A stretch of DNA of 9,917 nt from an uncultured Bacilli bacterium (lineage in GTDB: Bacteria; Bacillota_I; Bacilli_A; RF39; UBA660): positions 1-9,917 of the forward strand of contig CAOLUI010000037.1 in the NCBI GenBank assembly GCA_948479395.1. The letters run 5' to 3'. The number at the start of each line of letters is the position of its first letter. The stretch's first letter is position 1. Under the pieces are notes generated by a model. The model searched no databases, was not told the origin of the DNA, and saw nothing but the letters and a program-made list of their open reading frames with translations. Shown here in pieces: positions 6,541 to 9,917 of the stretch. The position numbers and the translations under genes were made by a program.

Positions 6541-6590
6541 AAATAAAAAGAAATTTATTATTTATTCAATTATATCAAATAAATAATAAA
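6541..6590 (-). terminator. All-A:T terminator spanning the stop codon of the polylysine membrane protein gene
   Basis: TTTATTATTTATT (6554-6566) and AATAAATAATAAA (6578-6590) are perfect 13-bp inverted arms with an 11-base loop. On the minus strand the stem is followed by TTTCTTTTTATTTT (6553-6540). It encloses the last codons and the TAA of the gene at 6562-7722. The stem has no G-C pair, so it is less stable than usual, but its length and T tract fit an intrinsic terminator in so AT-rich a genome. Confidence 0.5.
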
Positions 6591-7722
6591 CTTCACTTGT
6601 GCCTAACATGCTATTAGTTATTGAATTACCATTATAGGCGTATAATTTATTTTTGTAAATACCAATATGCTCATACACATAGGCCATCATTACCCGATTA
6701 TCTTCTGGGTTTTCTCGATCTCTTGTTCCATCATAAATAACTTTAAAACGACCATCATTCATATATTTTAAATCAGTAATAATTATATCACCATTTAATG
6801 TTGTTGTTACAAATCTTAAAGTACTTGTAATCTTTGCTTCAATATCTTCTAAAAATTTATTATAACTAGATATATTAAATTCTTCTGTTCCATCAATAAC
6901 ATAGCAACCATCTCTTTTGGCATCTTCCAAAGAATAATTATCTGATAATAATTCAATATTTTTTAGGGTTGTATCAATCTCGCAAGAATTGCCTTTATCA
7001 TAAGTAATAAAAAATTCACTGAAAATTAAACCTTTTTTAATACCATAATCAGTTATGGTAAAATCTTCTTTCTTATTATAAAAGTAATCTTTACCATCAC
7101 AAGTTAATTTTTCATAATTATTTAAAATGGTTTCTAATTCTAATTTTAAAGAAGAATAAGAACGAAAAGTAGTAAAAGTAGCATTATACATACAACACTC
7201 TTCATTTAAAATAGAGAGTTTAGGAATATCTAAGATTTTACCAGAGGCTTCGGATTTATAATTGGTAATTCCAAAAGGATACATTAATAATATAGCAAAT
7301 ATTAAACATAATATTGATATTAAAATTAAATTTCTAATAGTTTTTTTAGATAATCTTTTTAGAAAGATTATTTTTTTATTGGCAGGAGTTTTTTGTTCTT
7401 TTTTTATTTCTTTTGGTGGTTTTTTTAATTTTTGAAATTTTTCTTTTATTTTATAAAAAAACTCTTTAATAGTATTTGATTTTTGTTTAAGGTTTTGGGG
7501 TGAAGTTTCTTCTTTCTTTTTTTCTAAAGTTGGTGATTCATTTTTAATTTCTTCTGAAATTTTATTAGGAATGTTTTTCTTTTTTAAATTAGCATTTTTC
7601 TTTTTTACTGAATTATTTTTTTTACGATTTTTAGAATTAACTTTTCTTTTAATATTTTTTTTATTAACTTGGTTTTTTTTCTTATGTTTTTTATTATTTT
7701 TTTTCTTGTTACTTTGTTTCAA
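6562..7722 (-). CDS. Membrane protein with polylysine cytoplasmic tail and DUF4362-like external domain
   Basis: A 386-residue single-pass protein. Residues 1-128 are extraordinarily basic (runs such as KKKNNKKHKKK), low in complexity and probably disordered. One membrane helix follows at about 130-150 (NLILISILCLIFAILLM). By the positive-inside rule the tail is cytoplasmic and the rest outside. The external part (151-386) has five cysteines (176, 177, 208, 247, 273) that could form disulfides. Its last part, from YSLEDAKRDGCYVIDG through LRFVTTTLNGDIIITDLKY to VIYDGTRD (about 263-336), resembles DUF4362 from memory; that match is tentative. Start is TTG at 7722: it has a fine ribosome site (AAAGGTGGGT at 7740-7731), and no ATG occurs in the N-terminal coding region. 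The gene is divergent from the kinase-like gene and alone in its transcript. No function can be assigned; the tail could bind nucleic acid or acidic lipids. Confidence 0.75.
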   Translation of the reverse strand: MKQSNKKKNNKKHKKKNQVNKKNIKRKVNSKNRKKNNSVKKKNANLKKKNIPNKISEEIKNESPTLEKKKEETSPQNLKQKSNTIKEFFYKIKEKFQKLKKPPKEIKKEQKTPANKKIIFLKRLSKKTIRNLILISILCLIFAILLMYPFGITNYKSEASGKILDIPKLSILNEECCMYNATFTTFRSYSSLKLELETILNNYEKLTCDGKDYFYNKKEDFTITDYGIKKGLIFSEFFITYDKGNSCEIDTTLKNIELLSDNYSLEDAKRDGCYVIDGTEEFNISSYNKFLEDIEAKITSTLRFVTTTLNGDIIITDLKYMNDGRFKVIYDGTRDRENPEDNRVMMAYVYEHIGIYKNKLYAYNGNSITNSMLGTSEVYYLFDIIE

Positions 7723-7730
7723 TTTAAATC

Positions 7731-7757
7731 ACCCACCTTTTTTCTAGGCCTATTATA
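7731..7757 (-). promoter_or_regulatory. Promoter and ribosome site of the polylysine membrane protein gene
   Basis: A perfect TATAAT lies at 7757-7752 on the minus strand (no TG extension, and no clear -35 at 16-18 base spacing). The start point near 7745 leaves a leader of about 23 bases containing AAAGGTGGGT at 7740-7731, which supports initiation at the TTG at 7722. Confidence 0.5.
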
Positions 7758-7786
7758 GCGAAAATTTTTTAAAAAAGATAGTATAT

Positions 7787-7808
7787 TTTGGCAAAAATTT
7801 TAGCCAAA
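7787..7808. promoter_or_regulatory. 22-bp near-perfect palindrome between divergent genes, operator candidate
   Basis: TTTGGC (7787-7792) and GCCAAA (7803-7808) are inverted arms around a ten-base centre that is itself AAAATTTT flanked by A on both sides, so 20 of 22 positions are symmetric. It ends two bases before the -35 box of the plus-strand gene and lies about 30 bases upstream of the minus-strand -10. This is a natural place for a dimeric repressor or activator of one or both divergent genes. There is no T run after it, so it is not a terminator. Confidence 0.45.
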
Positions 7809-7809
7809 T

Positions 7810-7838
7810 TTGCAGCTAAATTATTTATATGCTATAAT
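7810..7838 (+). promoter_or_regulatory. Promoter of the kinase-like gene
   Basis: TTGCAG (7810-7815), a 17-base spacer, then TATAAT (7833-7838) with a TG extension at 7830-7831. This is the best promoter in the window. Transcription would begin near 7845, followed by the AAAGGAA ribosome site at 7849-7855. It shows that translation cannot start at the in-frame TTG at 7810 and supports ATG at 7864. Confidence 0.7.
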
Positions 7839-7863
7839 TTCAAGAAATAAAGGAATTTTTAGA

Positions 7864-8736
7864 ATGGAAAAGAATATTTTATATTTAGAAAATAAAGATT
7901 TAGAAAATTTAAAAGAATTAGGTCATGGGACAGATGGAACTGTTTATTTTTATAAAAAAGATTTATTAGTTAAACTTTATCATAAAAGGCTTCATCAAAT
8001 AACTTCTTCTAATACAGATGAAGATATGAAAATATATACTAAAGGGGCATTTCGTAATACCAATTATTATACTAATGATTTAACTTATTATAGTTATAGT
8101 GAAGAGGAAAAGGAAAGTATTAAACTTTTACCGAAAGAAGCTATTTATAAAGCTATCGAAAAAAGAAGAAACCTGGAACTTACTTCACTTCCATTAGGAG
8201 TTGTTTTTTTTCAAAATTGTTTCGCAGGATGTATAATTGAATATAAACATGGAATTCAAATTCATAAATTAATTGGTTTACCTTTAAATATGAGAAAAAA
8301 AATTTATTTAAATATTTTAAAGGCTGAAGCGGAACTTTTAAAAAATAACATTTATCATATCGATCTTGCTAATAGTCCTTTTGCTAAGCGATATATTGTT
8401 CTTCCTAATAAGAAAATAATTGAAACAGGACATTCACATGTTTTAGTTAATCCTTGGACACTGAAGACTCATTTTATAGATTTAGAAGGCAAGTCAACTA
8501 TTTATACAGAAAAAGAAAATCCTTTTTATAAAAGAATGAGTTTAAATAATTTAACAATATTAACTTTAGAATTTTTACTCCAAATTAATTGGGAAGAATA
8601 TAAAGAAGATGAGGAAGAGATGGTTCCTCTTTTAGAAAAAATGAAAGTCCCTGAAATAATGATTGATAAACTAATTGGAGAAGACATGAGAGAATTAGAA
8701 GATTTTTATGAATTAAGTTTAATTTTAAAAAAATAG
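7864..8736 (+). CDS. Diverged protein-kinase-fold protein
   Basis: A 290-residue cytoplasmic protein with kinase-like motifs in the right order. A glycine-rich loop, LGHGTDGTVY (19-28), is followed by the ATP-lysine position LLVKLY (Lys37), a likely alpha-C helix around 90-105, a hinge-like IIEYKHG (124-130), a catalytic-loop-like HIDLANS (165-171), SHVLVN (191-196) and a metal-site-like FIDLEG (204-209) in place of DFG. The stretch between HxDL and VLVN is longer than the usual HRDxxxxN spacing, so this is a degenerate or atypical kinase, perhaps a pseudokinase or a small-molecule kinase. There is no membrane segment or sensor domain; a C-terminal acidic helical tail (about 225-290) follows. 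Start: ATG at 7864 with AAAGGAA upstream; the in-frame extension to 7810 is rejected because it overlaps the promoter. It is the only plus-strand gene. Substrate unknown. Confidence 0.75.
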   Translation: MEKNILYLENKDLENLKELGHGTDGTVYFYKKDLLVKLYHKRLHQITSSNTDEDMKIYTKGAFRNTNYYTNDLTYYSYSEEEKESIKLLPKEAIYKAIEKRRNLELTSLPLGVVFFQNCFAGCIIEYKHGIQIHKLIGLPLNMRKKIYLNILKAEAELLKNNIYHIDLANSPFAKRYIVLPNKKIIETGHSHVLVNPWTLKTHFIDLEGKSTIYTEKENPFYKRMSLNNLTILTLEFLLQINWEEYKEDEEEMVPLLEKMKVPEIMIDKLIGEDMRELEDFYELSLILKK

Positions 8737-8766
8737 ATAGTTTTAAATATAACCTAAAAACTATCT
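8735..8766. terminator. Bidirectional intrinsic terminator between convergent genes
   Basis: AGATAGTTTT (8735-8744) and AAAACTATCT (8757-8766) form a perfect 10-bp stem with a 12-base loop. On the plus strand it runs into TTTTT (8766-8770). On the minus strand it is followed by ATTTTTTT (8734-8727). It thus ends both the kinase-like gene and the small gene at 8754-9077. The arms overlap the stop codon of the former and the last codons of the latter. Confidence 0.75.
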
Positions 8767-9077
8767 TTTTCATTATAATTAAAGGCTAATTTGATAATCT
8801 CATCAATAAGAGTCATATTTTTGCCAATTTGTTCAATATAATTATTTCCATATATTTTTTTTAGTTTTAAAAAAGCAGCTGAAATATATTTTTCTTCTAT
8901 TACAAATAATTCTAAATAATTTAATATTATATCTTCAATAAAGTAGCAATTATTATTTTTTAAGAAGTCGTAAATTTTTTGAAAATTATTTTTATCGATT
9001 AAATTTATATAATCATTTTCATAATTATCATAAACTAAATCTAAATATATATCACTCAAATATTTTTTTAAAAACAT
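8754..9077 (-). CDS. Small acidic helical protein of unknown function
   Basis: A 107-residue protein that I do not recognise. It is rich in Asn, Ile, Leu, Tyr and acidic residues, has predicted-looking helices (KKYLSDIYLDLVYDNYEND; FQKIYDFLKNNN; ISAAFLKLKKIYG), one cysteine, and no signal or membrane segment. I chose ATG at 9077 because GAGAGGA lies nine bases upstream (9093-9087); the ATG at 9095 lies inside the previous gene, adjoins that ribosome site and has none of its own. The start follows the stop of the HA-repeat gene after a single base (TAA-T-ATG), so the two are surely co-translated and may be functional partners. The 3' end runs into the shared terminator. An immunity or accessory role is conceivable but not shown. 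Confidence 0.65.
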   Translation of the reverse strand: MFLKKYLSDIYLDLVYDNYENDYINLIDKNNFQKIYDFLKNNNCYFIEDIILNYLELFVIEEKYISAAFLKLKKIYGNNYIEQIGKNMTLIDEIIKLAFNYNEKDSF

Positions 9078-9078
9078 A

Positions 9079-9917
9079 TTAATTTTTCCTCTCATTTGGC
9101 GTAATATAATAATTACTAATTATATCTTCAAGTGATATACCATATATTTGTTGAATATCTAAATTACTCATGGAAAATATTTCATGAAGTTTTCCTTCAA
9201 TGGTAAACGGCATATTTTGAGATTTAAGAAATTCTATTTTAGCTAATAATTCTTGAATCGAAATATGATTAAGAGCAATTTCATTTTTATTTATATCTAT
9301 ATCATATTGTTCACAAATATTTATAATTTCTTCTCTATTTTTTTTTACACTCCAAATCATTCCTATTTTACTTAGTAATTTCCCTCTATTACTCTCTGGT
9401 AAACAATTTCTTCTTTGTACTGCTATCCATTGGCCTAAATTTATTTTACCATTTTCATTATATGTATATCCATCATTAGTTTTGAATTTTTGTGGTACCT
9501 CTAAATTACCATGATATTCCTTATAAATTTTAGCATAATTATACATTTTTTCCCATGGCCTTCTATTTTCAAAACGCATTCCTATTTTACTTAACAATTT
9601 CCCTCTGTCACTCTCGGGTAAACATCTTCCTCTTTGGTTTGCAATCCATTGGCCTAAATTTATTTTACCATTTTCATTATATGTATATCCATCATTAGTT
9701 TTGAATTTTTGTGGTACCTCTAAATTACCATGATATTCCTTATAAATTTTAGCATAATTATACATTTTTTCCCATGGCCTTCTATTTTCAAAACGCATTC
9801 CTATTTTACTTAACAATTTCCCTCTGTCACTCTCGGGTAAACATCTTCCTCTTTGGTTTGCAATCCATTGGCCTAAAGGTATTATTCCATTTTCGTCATA
9901 TGTGTATCCATCATTAG
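9079..9917 (-). CDS. Helicase-associated (HA) domain repeat protein, 5' end outside the window
   Basis: An open reading frame that runs off the right edge; the last 278 residues are visible. It consists of helicase-associated domain repeats (PF03457 type). Each 73-residue unit carries RPWEKMYNYAKIYKEYHGNL, then EVPQKFKTNDGYTY, LGQWI-x2-QR and GKLLSKIGM, matching the family pattern W...Y...HG..VP...LGxWI..QR...L..IGM.W. One partial and two full units are visible. The last ends in the canonical IGMIW, whereas inner units have IGMRF. A C-terminal tail of about 89 residues (KIEFLKSQN, GKLHEIFSMSN, YGISLEDII) follows. HA domains are small helical, probably nucleic-acid-binding modules, often C-terminal to a DEAD/DEAH helicase. 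Whether a helicase domain lies beyond 9917 cannot be seen. Internal TTG and ATG codons such as that at 9816 are not true starts. The small downstream gene is coupled. Confidence 0.8.
   Translation of the reverse strand, partial: NDGYTYDENGIIPLGQWIANQRGRCLPESDRGKLLSKIGMRFENRRPWEKMYNYAKIYKEYHGNLEVPQKFKTNDGYTYNENGKINLGQWIANQRGRCLPESDRGKLLSKIGMRFENRRPWEKMYNYAKIYKEYHGNLEVPQKFKTNDGYTYNENGKINLGQWIAVQRRNCLPESNRGKLLSKIGMIWSVKKNREEIINICEQYDIDINKNEIALNHISIQELLAKIEFLKSQNMPFTIEGKLHEIFSMSNLDIQQIYGISLEDIISNYYITPNERKN
9087..9092 (-). promoter_or_regulatory. Ribosome site that fixes the start of the small gene at 9077
   Basis: AGAGGA on the minus strand lies inside the end of the HA-repeat gene, nine bases before ATG at 9077, and just downstream of the competing ATG at 9095, which therefore cannot use it. 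Confidence 0.55.
9425..9877 (-). repeat. 219-bp tandem repeat, two exact copies plus diverged flanking copies
   Basis: 9431-9649 and 9650-9868 look identical over all 219 bases, and identity at this period runs from 9425 to 9658 against 9644 to 9877. The unit is exactly 73 codons, one HA domain. Outside this run the copies diverge: at 9361-9424 on the C-terminal side, and from 9878 onward on the N-terminal side (encoding DENGIIPLGQW instead of NENGKINLGQW). Zero divergence inside older, diverged flanks points to a recent in-frame duplication by recombination or slippage, or to copy-number variation in the population. Confidence 0.9.

Noticed and set aside
7810..7863. 18-residue N-terminal extension of the kinase-like protein from TTG at 7810
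   Set aside because: The stretch contains the -35 and -10 elements and the ribosome site, so it is not translated from this promoter; ATG at 7864 is better placed.
8585..8773. Minus-strand ORF overlapping the end of the kinase-like gene
   Set aside because: It overlaps coding sequence of the kinase-like gene and crosses the bidirectional terminator; no ribosome site.
9078..9095. Upstream ATG at 9095 for the small gene
   Set aside because: It has no ribosome site and adjoins the good site for the ATG at 9077.
9425..9917. CRISPR-like or satellite repeat
   Set aside because: The repeat is 219 bp, in frame, without spacers, and encodes HA domains.

Overview
The window is strongly AT-rich and reads as chromosomal DNA of a low-GC Gram-positive bacterium (Bacillota/Mycoplasmatota type, possibly one of the uncultured gut Bacilli). 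Support: AAAGGAGG-type ribosome sites, extended -10 promoters, a CCA-encoding tRNA-Glu close to the Bacillus form, Lys/Asn/Ile-rich proteins and a lipobox lipoprotein. TGG encodes Trp, and I see no evidence that TGA is reassigned. Ten of the eleven protein genes and the tRNA lie on the minus strand; one gene at 7864-8736 is on the plus strand. There is no gene-free stretch over 300 bases; 1-109 is plain AT-rich intergenic DNA in which I found nothing.

Read along the minus strand from the right edge: (a) 9917-8754 holds the 3' part of a gene for a helicase-associated (HA) repeat protein, including an exact 219-bp tandem duplication, followed after one base by a small gene of unknown function. 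(b) 8736-7864 (plus strand) is a diverged protein-kinase-fold protein convergent with (a); both share a bidirectional terminator. (c) 7863-7723 is a divergent promoter region with a 22-bp palindrome. It leads leftward to a membrane protein with a polylysine cytoplasmic tail and a DUF4362-like external domain (7722-6562), closed by an all-A:T terminator. (d) tRNA-Glu(CTC) lies at 6497-6421 with a small hairpin behind it.

(e) 6336-3426 is a tight four-gene operon: RibD-C/dihydrofolate-reductase-like enzyme, small P-loop kinase, SPL-type radical SAM protein and TtcA-type PP-loop thiolation protein. These are plausible parts of a nucleoside or tRNA modification or salvage route, but no substrate can be read from the sequence. 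(f) 3344-110 is a second four-gene operon: SPFH (YdjI-like) protein with a zinc ribbon, soluble Tim44-like protein with a zinc ribbon, secreted/membrane Tim44-like protein with a zinc ribbon, and a thioredoxin-fold lipoprotein. It looks like a membrane-maintenance or envelope-stress module.

Three minus-strand transcripts start from nearly the same extended -10 element (TTATGATAWRAT), and the plus-strand kinase-like gene has a related one (TATGCTATAAT). Untranslated leaders appear to be only about 16-25 bases. The most interesting items are the two operons (e) and (f), the degenerate kinase and the freshly duplicated HA repeat.
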